Positions 1 through 12,432 of a DNA stretch of 64,000 bases are shown piece after piece. Source of the DNA: Dryocosmus kuriphilus (Eukaryota > Arthropoda > Insecta > Hymenoptera > Cynipidae); the NCBI GenBank assembly GCA_038277395.1, contig CM076190.1, forward strand, positions 183,460,001 to 183,524,000. Direction: 5' to 3'. Each line of letters starts with the position of its first letter. Positions within the stretch are counted from its first letter, which is position 1. The position numbers and the translations under genes were made by a program. The notes beneath the pieces are model-generated. The model was not told where the DNA came from. It saw nothing but the letters and a program-made list of their open reading frames with translations, and made no database searches.

Positions 1-2941
1 CGCGATTATCCGTATTCTCCACCGTGGTGGAACGAGGATTGCTCAAGGCTGGAGAGATTAAGGAGAGCCAAGCTTGGAAGGCATAGACATAAATCCAACT
101 TTGAAAATTTCCTAGACCTTCAGAAATTCGAAGCTGAAACAACAAAGACCTAAAAAAAAAAAAAAACCAAAATCTCCGGCTGGAGATCCTATTGCGAATC
201 CATTACTTCAACTTCCCGAATCTCAGATATTTGGAATAAGATTTGTGGCTTTCGACACAGACTACTCACTAACCCTTCCCCTTTGACATCCCCGGTTAAT
301 CAAGCATCAGTCAAAAAGATGGAAAAATTCATAGAGAAATTTTGTGACTACAGTCCCCCCCCCCCCCCAGACCTATACCTCCCGTCCCAACACTTCAGAA
401 CTCGCCTCCTTCTCAAGCCACAACCAACGCCAACCTCAACTCTGATAGCATTCCCAACTCTAACATCTCTAAATTCCCGAGTGAACCCTTTAACATTCAA
501 GAACTTCATCTTGCTATCGCATCCTCTAAAAGCACGTCCTCCCCGGGGCTAGATAAAATCAACTTTCAGGTTATTCAAAACCTTCCAGAAAATACTCTAA
601 TACACTTGCTAAACATTTATAACCTTAATTCGGTTGAAGGTTTCTTTCCAGATAACTGGAACAAATTCTTAGTTTTTCTGATTGGAAAACCCAATTCGGA
701 AAAATTCCGCCCTATTGCCTTGGCATCCTGCTTCCTGAAACTCATGGAAAGACTAGTGGTTAACAGATTGAACTGGCGGCTTGAGAATTCTTTGATCCTA
801 CCTCCTTCCCAGTTTGGATTCCGCAAAAATAGATCCTGTGCGGACTGCCTTGCTATTTTTTCTACCAAAGTACACATAAGATCTGTTAATAACTTATACA
901 CAGCAGCCTTATTTCTGGACGTTGAAGCAGCTTATGATAGAGTCATCCCTGACATTCTAATAAATGACATGACCAATTTAGGTGTCCCTTGGAAATACTG
1001 CAAATTTTTTAAAAATCTTACCACAGAGAAGTATTTTTCAGAGTCAGCAATAAAAACATAGTACCGTATAAATTCAGTAAAGACCTTCCCCAAGGCTGCG
1101 TATCAAGTCCTGTTCTATATAATATCTATACGCTAAATTTACATAATCATCTCCACCCACTATGCAAAATTCTCCAATATGCAGATGATATTGTTATTTA
1201 TTTCACCTCAGGTGATCTAGGGGAATGCATCTACATATTGCAAGAAAGTTTGGATATTCTCCAAAACTTCCTAAAATCCAGAGGTTTAAACATCTCTGTT
1301 GACAAATCCAAACTGATGATCTTTACTCAAAAGGAATCCTTCCCGTTTGACGCATATCTTACACTAGACAACCAAATTATTCTGCCTGTACTAGAAACTA
1401 AATTCCTAGGCATTATTTTCGACTGGCACCTCACTTGGGAACCCCACTTCCAAGCTCTCATTCTACGACTAGAACCAGCTATCAACATCATTAAGTTTTT
1501 GAGAGGGACTTGGTGGGGCTCAGGCCCCAGAGCCTTACACATGTTATACCACTCTCTAATTAGAAGTGTTTTATAGTATGGGTGTCAAGCCTTATCTATC
1601 TACCACACCAAAATGTTCGACAAAATCTGCAAATTACAAAATAGAGTTTTAAGACTAATCCTAGGCTTTCGTATCTCCACCCCTATACCAGTCATGTTTG
1701 CGGAGCTAAAAGAACCACCTCTATTTTTTCGCATGAAATTTCTCAATATAAAATTTATCCTCAAACTCTTTTCGACTGAAAACCACCCTCTGTTTCTACC
1801 ACTCTACAACTTAGACCAGATTACACAAAAAAAAGACAAACTCAATCTTCGCCAAGCCTTCCCACTTCTCAATGCTTTCGTCTTTTTAAAAAAATATACG
1901 CCCCACATTATTTACTCCGCCACCCCTATAAATTACCTTCTTAACTACTCCATCGAATTTGAGGATCCCAACATTGACCTCCAGATGGGTGAAAAATTAC
2001 AAAAAAGTCCTAATGCAAATCTAGAATTCAGGAACTTTATAGACAGCAACCATAAAGACGACTTTATATTCTTTACAGATGGCTCAAAAAAAATAGAAAC
2101 TCAACATACAGGAATCGGCATCACTTGCCCCTCCCGACAAATTTTTAACAAACATAAACTCTTCCACCTGGCCTCTATTTTTACAGCTGAAGCGATTGCC
2201 ATTTGTGAGGCCCTTGACATCATATTAAATGAGAAACTATCCCCATCAGTCATCTGCTCTGACTCCCACAGCGTTCTTTCTTCCTGTCTTAACTTCAACA
2301 ACCTAAAATTTAACTCATTTTACATCTATAAAATTAGAAACCTCCTCCATCTAGCTAAATCTCAAAACATTCTAGTTTATTTCTATTGGATTCCAGGCCA
2401 TAAGGGAATCTTTGGCAACGAGCTTGCAGATAAACTTGCCAAACTAGCTTACACGGACGGCTCTCCTCTGGATGACAGAATCCCTCATACTGATCTCTTT
2501 GAATTAATCTCAACTAAATTAGTAAAAACCTCTAATATATTCCTAATTAATGAGAGTAAAAATAGAAATTCAGGCCTCCACTATTTCAAATTTAACGTTA
2601 CTGAATCACCCAAACCTTGGTTTTTTAAATCCAATTTAAGTAGACGTGACATAGTTAATATATCACGCTTAAGAAGTAACCAGTATGCTCTGGCGGATAG
2701 CCTTTCCAGAGTCAACTTTACAGACTCCTCCTCATGTACTTGTGGAAATGAAACGGAGGATATTAACCATATCCTCTGGGCCTGCCCTAAATTTCTAGAA
2801 CAACGGAAAATGCTTGAAAAACTACTCATTAAATGTAATAACTACCCTCCCTTCTGCGTGGAGACTTTTTTGTGCAACCCTAATAGCCATTCTACACACT
2901 TGGTTATACAGTTTCTTAAAGACTGTGGCTTATGTGTCTGA
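1..2941 (+). pseudogene. ORF2 polyprotein of the I-like LINE (RT + RNase H), broken
   Basis: Reading starts in frame at base 1 (motif PPWWNEDC, typical of the linker after the endonuclease) and hits a stop near 151 beside an A-run. The RT begins near 483 (SPGLDKINF), with FRPIALASC, FGFRKNRSC, and the LDVEAAYDRV region holding a catalytic Asp. One frame change lies near 1027. The RT continues with LPQGCVSSP and the active-site box YADDIVIY near 1180-1205. A TAG at 1574-1576 sits where the family usually has an acidic codon before YGC. From 1577 the frame is open to 2941. RNase H is complete in its key residues: FFTDGSKK, FTAEAIAICEAL, CSDSHSVL and WIPGHKGIFGNELADKLAK. A C-terminal cysteine/histidine cluster (CTCGNETEDINHILWACP) follows. 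It would copy its own RNA into DNA, but this copy cannot be read through. Confidence 0.85.
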
Positions 2942-3270
2942 ACTAGTTTTCTTCCTTCCTGCTTTCAATACTTCTAAAATGCATGACCTGCCCTCTATTC
3001 TATGCTTTGAATCTCACACTTTAAACGGCTTGCGAACCCCTAGGAAACTGTGATTTATATATGTTCACTCTTACAATTTGAACTACCGCTTATATCGCAA
3101 GCTTACTCTACCGCTACTCAATCTATGCACTTCAAAGCTTGTATATATCCACTAACTTGACAACGACTCCATATGAATTCAGACACTTTTAATGGCCGGA
3201 TAGGTCTCGCTGTTACCGGCAAGAGGACCTAGTGCTAAAAACAAATTCACCAAAGAAAGAAGAAGAGTTG
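1..3270 (+). mobile_element. I-like non-LTR retrotransposon (LINE), 3' part
   Basis: The element is cut by the left window edge. It contains the end of the endonuclease-RT linker, a reverse transcriptase, an RNase H domain, a CCHC-like cysteine cluster and a 3' UTR. RT followed by RNase H on one ORF2 is the layout of the I-like clades of LINEs. The right boundary is uncertain: coding ends at 2941, and the A/G-rich stretch with repeated AAGAAG near 3255-3270 looks like the simple tail seen at ends of such elements. It is broken by indels and a stop codon, so it is a relic. Confidence 0.85.
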
Positions 3271-4674
3271 ACCCTAGCCGCTTCCAGCTTGGATCCAGGT
3301 TCGGCGATATAAATGTTGGGTTCCGGTACACATAGAGATCTGTGCGGTGCACGCATAATCTTGGGGCCCCTTCCACTACTTATAAATTTCAAACTTTTAA
3401 TCTTTCATTACAAAAAAAGAAATATATGAAGATTCAAGCAGTAATTGAAATAAAACTGTAAATTTATTTCTGTCGACTTTATCTTTATAATTTAAGGGTT
3501 AATTTTTTGAAAAAATTTCATTTCTTTTTCTAAAGATGGAATTTGTCGAAAAAATTAATTTCATAGTTTTCTGTTTGTAAACTGTTATAAATAAAAATTT
3601 ACAATTAGGTATTTTTTATGACATGCTAAGCAGACGATATTTATCCTTGATCTGTCTACAAATTATTATTTTACAAACAATTCATTTTCATTAATTAAGG
3701 ATTAATTTGTTGGAACAATTTATATAATATTTTAAGAATGTATTCTTATGAAAACTTGCCCTTTATATTTTTTATTTGTATATTAATTGCAAATGTACAC
3801 TTAGGAATTTTTTAAGGGCAGGTTCTTTATACTTTAAAGCGTAAAACAAAATTCCTTTTCCCTTCTTAAAATGTATGCTTGCGTTTCGTGAGCGTAAAAA
3901 TCAATTTCTTTAATCTAATAGTAGGATTACAAGAAATGTTTTTAAAAATATTTTTAATTATGTACATCACAAATGAGATTATTCTCAAAATAACTTTATT
4001 GATTTTTACATTTCACAATTTATTAATATTTTACTTTAAATCTTCATGACGTTTGCTAGCTTTATCATTTCAAAACTGAATCTACCGCTCTCACGTGACC
4101 AACATGGTAACGGCAGGGGTCAGGATTCCTGGGATTCCTATTGGTTCACTTTTTTTTAGTTGCGCGTGGCTAGACCGCGTATTCTTAGATCATGCTGTGT
4201 AGTCGACCTACCTTGGTTAAAAAACCAGCATTCTAGTGAATGAAAAGATAGAGCGTTTTATAATCATAAAGTATCTTTATCATTATTGTTCATAAAATGC
4301 AAACGATTTAAATTCTGTATAAAATTTTATTGTACGGAGTAAAGTTGAAGGTGAGATATAATAATTCGTTTCATATAGATATATTTGTCTAAAGTGAGTA
4401 CACCTAACATCAAAATAACTACATCCGTCCCATGTGTTCCATATATGCATCTTTTTTTCTATTGGTTTTCTTACTTTATAACTTTTAAAACCTATAATTA
4501 GTAGAAAGTATATTTTGGTGTAAATAATTCTCATCCGTATTTCAATGTGATTATGTATTTAGATTTAAATTGTAGAAACGCCTTAATGTCAGGTGATCTA
4601 ACTTGGTCCACAGTCGAACAGATTTTGCGACAAAATTTTGCAAAAAGCGGAATTCGTATCAAGATCTGATCTGG
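3271..4674. other. AT-rich intergenic DNA, no gene seen
   Basis: No ORF here resembles a known protein. A slightly GC-richer patch at 4085-4215 may be a fragment of an old repeat, but I see no ends or coding motif. The rest is A/T-rich without clear repeats. Confidence 0.6.
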
Positions 4675-4880
4675 CGAAGTGGGCAAAAAAATGGAGGACG
4701 TCTTTACGACTTTTTTACAAAGTTGAAAATACATCCTGTGCTCGTGTCTTAAAGATATCTTTATGACATCATTATAGACATTTTGATGTCGCAAATATGT
4801 TTTTACGTCATGTTTATGACAGGGACATTGGGCGACTTCGTAAAGATGTAAAGACGTCCTCCAATTCTTTGCGCACTGGG
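4675..4880. mobile_element. MITE with ~40-bp terminal inverted repeats
   Basis: The left end (AGTGGGCAAAAA then GGAGGACGTCTTTAC) matches the reverse complement of the right end (4838-4880, GTAAAGACGTCCTCC then GCGCACTGGG). It is about 206 bp with no coding capacity. The CAGTGGGC/GCCCACTG ends resemble those of the MITE at 46512-46659, so both may belong to one group. No target duplication was recognised. Confidence 0.65.
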
Positions 4881-5033
4881 CAGGTTTATATTTTTTATAT
4901 TTAAAGGAGGGCCGTATGTGCCTATTATAAAGGAATACAAAATACCTTTTCTGTAAAAATTTCAGACTCTCCAGCGGAATTAATTTACGAGAAATTCAAT
5001 TCTGAAAATTAGGATTTTAGTAAGGTAAAGGAA

Positions 5034-8000
5034 CCAGTAATGGGACAGTTTTAGAAGCAAAAAGTATGTATACGGTTAAAAAAAGAAAAATGAACGCAAT
5101 TATTCTAGAGTTTTGATTGTAGTATTTAGTCGACGTATTTTTGAATACATTTGCAGAATTTTTATGATTAATTGATCAATTATACAATAAAAAGTAACGT
5201 TTGAATAGAACAACTGTAAACCCCAGAAGTGGGACAGACTTACTCAAATTACCATAGTAGTGGGACACACAGGTAGCAATACTGGGACAGATACAAAAAG
5301 CTAAGAATAAAATTAAAAAATGAAGTGTCTTTATTAATTAATAAACTTCATTAAGCAATAATGGATTAACAGGTAGGATTTTAAGATACATATAAGTATT
5401 TCTACTTTATTATCTTTACATTTAAAAAATCAATAAGAATCTCTATAATAGGTAGAATACTTTTCAGTACGTAAATATTTTACTAGCAGATTACATTATT
5501 TTACATTTTTTCTCTTTTTATTTTGATTTTAGTCTGCAAAGCTTGCATTTCATGACTAAGTAATGACTGCTCTACTTCTTCTAGTTCTATAGTTGAAGTC
5601 TTTAGTTTTTCTTGCAATTGAAGCTTATTTTCCTTGTCACTTTTGGAATTAATAATTTTTGTTAGATTTATTTCCGCTTTTAATTGTTCCTTTTGTTTTT
5701 GCAATTCCTTTTTAGTTTCTTGGAATTTTTTATAGATGAGCTGCTCTTTTTCCTTCATTTTGATCCTCTCTCTTTCATTTTTATTCTGTAAAATTTGCAG
5801 TTCCCTCAATTTTTTTTCGTCCTCTTTTTTTTTGAAGTACTTGAAGCAAGTCTTCTACAGTTGACACTGACGGAACTCCTGATGAGTTTTTATTTTTGTG
5901 TTTTGGTCTGAAATTTGGCGCAGGTAAAGAGTTTTTAATTTCAGTTGAAGCATTCGAATCCTCACTTGTACCTAGAAAGCAAATGTTATTACCATTATTT
6001 GATCATACCTAGATTTATTAAAAATATTCAACTTACTGCTAGAAGGCTTAGGATGTTCGGGAATCATATTATCTTCCACGAAAACAGCATTATCTTCCTC
6101 AAGTATGATATTCAGCTTCACATTATTTTTCAATGAACCTAACGAAGTATTTTTGGCATTACTTGGGCTTGTATCGTTAGATAAATTAGTCGTAGAATTG
6201 TGATTGATTACCAGGTCAAGAATTTTACCTATAGATTGAAATTTTTTTTATTTAATTATTTAGTCATACATTCATAAATAATCTAAAAAATATAAGTATC
6301 ATACATACCATCTACATTACTTGAATGATCAAAATCATCTTCGAAGAAATCTTTCGAAGCTTCGTTAAAATCTGACGAAGTATTTTTGGCATCATTTGGG
6401 CCCGTATCGTTAGAAAACTTGGTCTTAGAATTACGACCGACTTCCAAGTCCAGAATTTTATCTACATATTAAAATATTATTATTATCTGATAGTTTTGTA
6501 AAAAATACTCATGATTGATAAATCAATTATAAGTATTAATAATTAGCAAATCTTAAGGTACAATTAGAACTCACCTTCAAGAAAATTATGTGAAATAGGC
6601 AACGAGGTATCAGGTGACAAATGCAAATTTTCTTGTATATCAAGTGATAAGTTGGAATTTTTCTGTGAATCGGGAATTATTACAATAACAGATACTACTT
6701 TTCGCTGTCCAGATTGATCATAAAATTCAATTTCTGTTCCCTGTGAATTTTTTTGTACAATTTCTTTTAATTGCATTCCCTCTAAAATTGGTAGATCAGT
6801 ATCACCTAATAAAGTCTCAATGGGAATGATTTTCTCATCATCAGTGATTTGTATGTCAGGCAAATCATTTTCTTTTATTATTGCAATATTTATTACACGT
6901 GGAATACCGCTTTCAACCATTACGTCACTTATTTCATTATTACTAGGGGTAGATGATCCAATATGTTGTAACTCAGTCTCAGAAGCTTGCACACCATTGT
7001 CGTTTTGAACATTTTCACCTGTGTATAACATAAACCATTAGGATTATTCTTTAGACAATATTTATAACAATAACTTATATACCATATAATTGTCTTTTCA
7101 TTTTTCTCCAAGTTTCGAATAGTTCTTCTTGCTTCAACTCTCCACTCCAAGAATTCTTAAATTCACTTATTTTAAAAGCTTCTAAAACGCTGGGACTCAG
7201 TACATTTTTTTCAAAATATGCCAAAAAAGTCAGATTTTCATTTGCAGAACTGTCATTCTGAATAGATTTCTCTCGATTGACAAGTGGAACTTCACTGCTT
7301 TTTTTTCTTTTATTCAGAACACTATAGTTTACTGCATCGGAGTTGAATGGGAAGAGTCCGCAGGCTCTGAATCCATTTTTTATGCTATTCGTCAAATCTA
7401 TACTATCTAAAGCCATCTTCAGGATCGGAGCGAACATATGCTTCTGAACACTTACTACATTGTTTTCTATTCTCCACTCCCTCAGAATCTTAGCATATTG
7501 ATCTTTGAGAGGGTGGAATAATGCCACATCTAGTGGCTGTATAATATGAGTACTGTTAGGGCATAATGCTATTAATTCTATTCCACTTTTTTGACAAAAC
7601 TTGACTGCTGGCAATGTGAGGTGCGAAGAATGACCATCTACATATAAAATGACAGGTCTTTCTATGTTTTCAGTCTCTAGCCATTTAACAAACACATTAG
7701 TCATGAAACTATAAAAAGTTTCTGCTGTTATCCATCCTCGTTCAGAATGTCCAACGCTCCAGCCTTTAGGTATTTCACTTAAAACTTTCTTGGTTGGAGG
7801 TTTTTTCAAACTGAATAAAATCATTGGTGGTGGCAGCCTTCCAGATGCAGAGGCGATAAAAAGCACAGTTAAACATGCTTTGTCGTTACCTGTTATCTGG
7901 TAGACTGATCTTGACCCTCTTTCAGCAATTACAGCATTATCCTTTGGCACAAACAGAAAAGCAGACTCGTCCAAATTAAAAATTCGATGAGGTTCTAACG

Positions 8001-8925
8001 TTAACAAATTTGTTCTATGTAAATAGCCTTGTATATACGAAAACCATTCTCTAAGATCTTCTTCGTTCACTGAAGCTCTGGTGCAAGTTAAGTTCTGAGC
8101 TATTCTTTTGCTCAAATTTCTATGCCTATGCATAAATGCTTGGTACCAATGCTTACCAGGTTTGTTATTCGTAAATGGTGTTTTTCTTTTATTGTCAACT
8201 AAAAACTTTTGCACACAGTTCAAGAGATGAGATTTTGTGACTGAAAAGCCTCGCTCAGCAGAATATATAATCCATTTAACATTCTCTTCTTCTTCTTCTT
8301 TAGTTAGAACAGTTGCAGGGCCTTTTACGCAATCAATTGGTGAATAATTATGTAGCTTTCTATGCAACGTACTCTTTGGAATTCCAAATTTTTCAGCTGC
8401 ATGCCTCAAAGTTTGTCCTTCACCAATTGCGTCCAGGGCTTCTTTTATTTTGTCAACAGTGCACAGTTTTTCTCTTCTTTTTTTTCATAGGCTTAGCCTT
8501 ACTTGTTACTTTCTCAGTACGAATTCTCGTTATTCCTTTTCCCATTTTTCATGTATAAGAATCTAAAATACAAATTAAACAATTTGGATATTTGTAGAGT
8601 ATTTAATTTTATAGGTGTATGAAATATAAGCAATCAAATTTCAAAAAGTACTTACTTATATCCAAATATTTGAGGTTAGAAACATTCCAAGCTCGTGATA
8701 TAATGCAACTTAATTGAATTACAATTCACAAAATTTCAATTATTTAGATAAGTATATATTTACTTGACTGTCACTTCACTTTATATATGAGAACTTTTTT
8801 ATAACAATCTTTTATAACAATATAATATCATTTTTTAGAGTTACGAAGCGTCCCACAACTGCTCCACGCTGGTAAAACATGACCGCTAAATCGGGACAGA
8901 GTCGCCACCACGTCCCGGTACTAGG
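5034..8925 (-). mobile_element. pogo/jerky-like DNA transposon, nearly complete
   Basis: Imperfect inverted ends flank a minus-strand transposase gene: CCAGTAATGGGACAG at 5034-5048, and CGTCCCGGTACTAG at 8911-8924. Extra GGGACA / TGTCCC motifs lie inside both ends (5229, 5262, 5284; 8850, 8892), which look like repeated subterminal binding sites. The family normally duplicates TA on insertion; a clean TA pair cannot be fixed here. Boundaries are therefore approximate. Confidence 0.65.
5501..8545 (-). CDS. pogo/jerky-like DDE transposase, five exons, two homopolymer frameshifts
   Basis: A DNA-binding transposase of the pogo/CENP-B/jerky group. Inferred exons (minus): 8545-7083, 7018-6575, 6461-6309, 6228-6037, 5971-5501, all with GT..AG borders and matching phase. 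The N-terminus has a helix-turn-helix (TLRHAAEKFGIPKSTLHRKL). The DDE core keeps three acidic residues: FNLDESAF, ILYVDGHSSH and IIQPLDVALF. Exons 2-5 encode a Ser/Asp/Glu-rich tail, and the last exon a Glu/Lys/Gln-rich coiled coil. The start ATG (8545-8543, MGKGITRIRT) is in frame with the HTH only if the 8-A run at 8485-8478 had 7 A. A 9-A run at 5833-5825 likewise must be one shorter to join exon 5 to its coiled coil. Either these are recent mutations or sequence errors; otherwise the gene is open. Exons 3 and 4 are homologous to each other. It could be an active element or a recent relic. Confidence 0.75.
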
Positions 8926-9949
8926 TACTACATTTGAAATTGGGAGGTGTGCTTGGACACTTAATTTTACAATAATTTTTTATCATTATGACAAAATCAG
9001 TTGCTTAGTATGTACTTAAGTGTACTCTCAATAAATATAAACATTTTTTGTACATAATAATGCATCATTTTTCTTTTTTTTATCGTAAAAGCGATTGTGA
9101 TGATTCGCATAGAGAACGAGTTAAACAGCGAAATTATTGGAGATTTCCGATCTCATTTTTAGTTTAAAATTTAATAATAAAATCATATTTCTGTTTAAAA
9201 ATTATGTATACCCCCATTGAACTATGCAACTTAACATTACAAAATTATTATTGTTACTGGCAATTTTTATACTTTTTGGTAAATAAGCACGATTTCTGTT
9301 AATGTCCCCGGTACGTATTGAAATTTCCTCTTCAATTGGGTAAGGTTTTATCAATAGCTTATATAGCTTATATATAGTACAGGAAGATATTTTAATGAAA
9401 ATATCCTTAAAGTCTGTGGTATTTAATTTAATTTCAGGCTTCACAGTCTGTCCTCTAGTCCCCTTTTTTCAAGAAACATCCGTATTTTTATGTGGACTAA
9501 AATAATAAAACCGCATAAAAAAATCAACCATTTTTGGTTGAGGAATCATCTTTTTCGATTGAAAATTCACCAATTTTGTTGAAAATTCACCACTTTTGAC
9601 TGAAAATTCAAACTTACACTTTTTGTTTAAAATTAAGTTTTTTTTTTACAAAAATCAAGTATTCCATTGTGATTCCAAACTTCGTTGAAAATTCAGCCAT
9701 TACATTTTTGGTTAAAGTGATTTCTGTGTACAAAATTTAATTGTTTCCCGTGTTAAAAAATGGATGTAAAAAATACTTGAAAAACTCCTCAATCAAGCTC
9801 TTCTTTTTTCGATCGTTTCTGTAGTTAATCCAAAGAATCAGTTTTCCTAGGGTGGAAAAAATCCTTTTTTTTCGGTTTTACGGTCTCATAATTGCTCTAA
9901 AATAAACAAAAAAGTCTTTTTTCTCCTTTTGAATAAAAAGAATCTTTAT
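8926..9949. other. AT-rich intergenic DNA with TGAAAATTCA-type motifs
   Basis: No gene is seen. At 9525-9720 short units of the type TTGAAAATTCA, separated by runs of T, recur about six times. This is a dispersed low-complexity repeat rather than a clean tandem array. Confidence 0.5.
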
Positions 9950-11160
9950 TTATCTCCTACCACAAGTTTACAGAAATTAAAAAAATTTATATTAACTTTA
10001 TAAAATACTGAAAATTTTGCGAAATTGTAGCTGCTTTGGGAATCTTTGGAAATTTTTGGATGCTTTGAGTTTCTGCAAATTTCCAAATATTTGCAGCAAT
10101 TCAGAAAATTTCTGAAATACCGAAAAGTTTGGGAAATTTTTTGGACATTTTGGAAATCACGGAATTTGAAAGAATGTATAGTAAATTGATAAAATACTGA
10201 AAAATTCGCGAAATTATGGCAGTTTTGGAAATTTTTGAGAATATATGAATACTTTTAATTTTTGTAAGTTTCCAAAATTTTTAAAAAAATTCATGGTAAA
10301 TTTATAAATTACCGAAAGTTTTGGGAAATATGGAAGAATTTTCTACACTGCTAATTTCTGTAAATTTCCAAAAATTTACAACAAATTAAAAAAATTTTAT
10401 GATACCAAAAATTTTTGGACATAGTGGAAATTTTAAAAATTGTCAGGGATTTCAAACAATTTATATTTATTTCTATAAATTTGTACTATTTCCAAATATT
10501 TCAAGGGATTTCTACGAATTCCAACAATTTCAAGAGATTATACGGAACATAAAAAATTTCAAGGAAATTTGAAGATTTTAATTTATTTGTAAAATACCCA
10601 TAAATTTCAAGATATTTCAAAGATTTTTGTAGTATTTCCTAGGATTTAAAGGATTTTTAAGGTATTTCAAGGATTTTCACAGGATATAAAGAATTTTATT
10701 GAATCTCCAAGGATTTCAAACATTTCTGAAGATTTGAGCAGTTTCTCGAGCGCATTTTAATGAATAAGTTTCATTTTATTTATACTCAAGGGATTTCAAA
10801 TGATTTCTACCAATTTTAGTAAATTTTTTCGATTTCCAAAGATTTTAAAAGAATTTTGATGGATCTCAGCGAATTCCTGGAAACTATAAGGAATAAGTTA
10901 AATTGAATTTCAAGGGATTTTAAAGCTTTCAACAATTTCAAGAGATATTAAGGAATGAAAAAAATTTCTGAGATTTTTAAAGATTTTAAGTTATTTTAAA
11001 AGAATTTGAGTAAATTTAAGAAATTTCAAGGGATTTGAAAGAATTTTAGAGTATTTTCAAAGATTTCAAGGGATTTCGAAGGATTTCAGAGAGACATAGA
11101 GGAATTAGAAGAAAATTTGAAGGATTTTAAGTTATTTTAAAAGGTTTCAAAGAATTTTGT
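9950..11160. repeat. Degenerate AAATTTCC / GATTTCAAAG simple-repeat field
   Basis: 9990-10450 is made of units such as AAATTTCCAAAATTT and TTATAAAATACTGAAAA, the same unit type as the field at 48520-57370. 10450-11160 changes to GATTTCAAGGATTT units, the reverse-complement style of the field at 43610-46430. No ORF of interest. The end of the field shares sequence with 57420-57520, part of the segmental duplication. Confidence 0.7.
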
Positions 11161-11313
11161 GGCTTAAATGCTGAGCATATTCTCGAGAGAATTTGCTCAA
11201 TATAAATTCTTGGACATTTAAGAACTTTAAGCATCACATGCCCTTAAATCTGTATCTATTTTAAGTTTATATTTAATTGTTAAACCAATAAAATATCTTT
11301 CAGATATTTCAAC

Positions 11314-12293
11314 ATGTCCGGAAAGGAAGAATCGACAATATTTAAATGGGACGTAGTTTCTAGTGTCCTATTTTCTGAAAGAAGAATGGCCACTTGGAGA
11401 TCACCCTTTTTTAAATTTACTACATCTAACAAAAACACATAGTCTGTGGCAGAGTTTTTAGCATCACTTCTGATGATCCGATTTGGAACAGATTTGCATA
11501 TTTTTCTATTTTGGCGAATATACATTGCGAACACACGCTCATAAATGTTGAACTTATGGTTTGTATCTCGGGCCACGCCATCGCTCGACAAAGTAAAATT
11601 TCTGATGATCCTCTTGGTTTGATATTCGAAAAAGTAAAACTTCATCCATTGTTTTCAACAGATGAAGAAATTGTAACAATTCAAGTAGAATTTAAAGAGA
11701 TAAATAAAGTAACATTAACAGGTACAATTTGCGAATGCCTTCACTCTGTGAAGGAAATTAAAGTGGATTCAATTTATGAAAAACTTTTGTTTGACGAATC
11801 AACCCACGACATTAAATTGATTGTTGGTGACAAACAATATCCTGCTCACAAAGCCGTATTAGCTGCGAACAGTCCAGTTTTTCATAGACTGTTTTCACAT
11901 CAAACGAAAGAGACTCTTTCCAAAGAAGTCGATATCAAAGAAATGGATCCAGAAGTACTTGAAGAGTTACTTAAATACATGTACACTAGAAAAGTAGATA
12001 AATTCGAAAATTTGGCAGGTGAATTGTTGAGAGCTGCTAACAGATACGAAATGGAGGAGTTTAAATTAATTTGCGAAAGGGAATTAATGAAAGGTTTAAA
12101 TGTGGAGAATGTCCTTAAATTTGTTATTTTGGCTGACACACACAACGCAGTTAATTTGAAGAAGCATGGCTTTTCTATTCTAATGTCCAATTTTGCTAAG
12201 GTTGTTGAAAAAGATGAATTTAAAGATTTCGCAAATTCGCATCCTAATGTTTTGGTGGAGTTGAACCGGGCAATGGCGGCCAATTATATGTAA
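11314..12293 (+). pseudogene. MATH/BTB (speckle-type POZ-like) gene, copy 1, frameshifted
   Basis: Paralogue of the intact gene at 57629. The ATG at 11314 opens a frame (IFKWDVVSS) that ends at a TAG at 11440. Alignment with copy 2 shows two extra bases (TA, 11440-11441); skipping them resumes the match (VCGRVFSI) in the frame that stays open to 12293. The downstream part holds the POZ fold: HDIKLIVGDKQYPAHKAVLA, LLKYMYTRKVDKFENLAGE and LLRAANRYEMEEFKLICERE, followed by a helical C-terminal segment like the SPOP 3-box/BACK region. Family role: BTB proteins dimerise and bind Cul3, and the MATH domain binds substrates for ubiquitination. The downstream frame alone has no ATG before the POZ domain that would keep the full fold, so this copy is probably not functional as a full protein. 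A TTTCAG acceptor lies just 5' of the ATG. AATAAA signals follow the stop (12292-12297 region and 12427). Confidence 0.8.
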
Positions 12294-12426
12294 ATAAAGA
12301 AATAAATTTAATGATATATGTGGAGTAAATATACTTTTTTCAAGATATGTAATTGAAATGTTTAATTTTCTACTTTTATAATTTGTAATTTTGATATTGT
12401 CCTGAGAGTATTGTACTGTTGATGAA

Positions 12427-12432
12427 AATAAA
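12427..12432 (+). terminator. Poly(A) signal AATAAA, BTB copy 1
   Basis: AATAAA in a stretch (GTACTGTTGATGAAAATAAA) that is conserved in the copy-2 downstream region, 130 bp after the stop. Confidence 0.5.
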
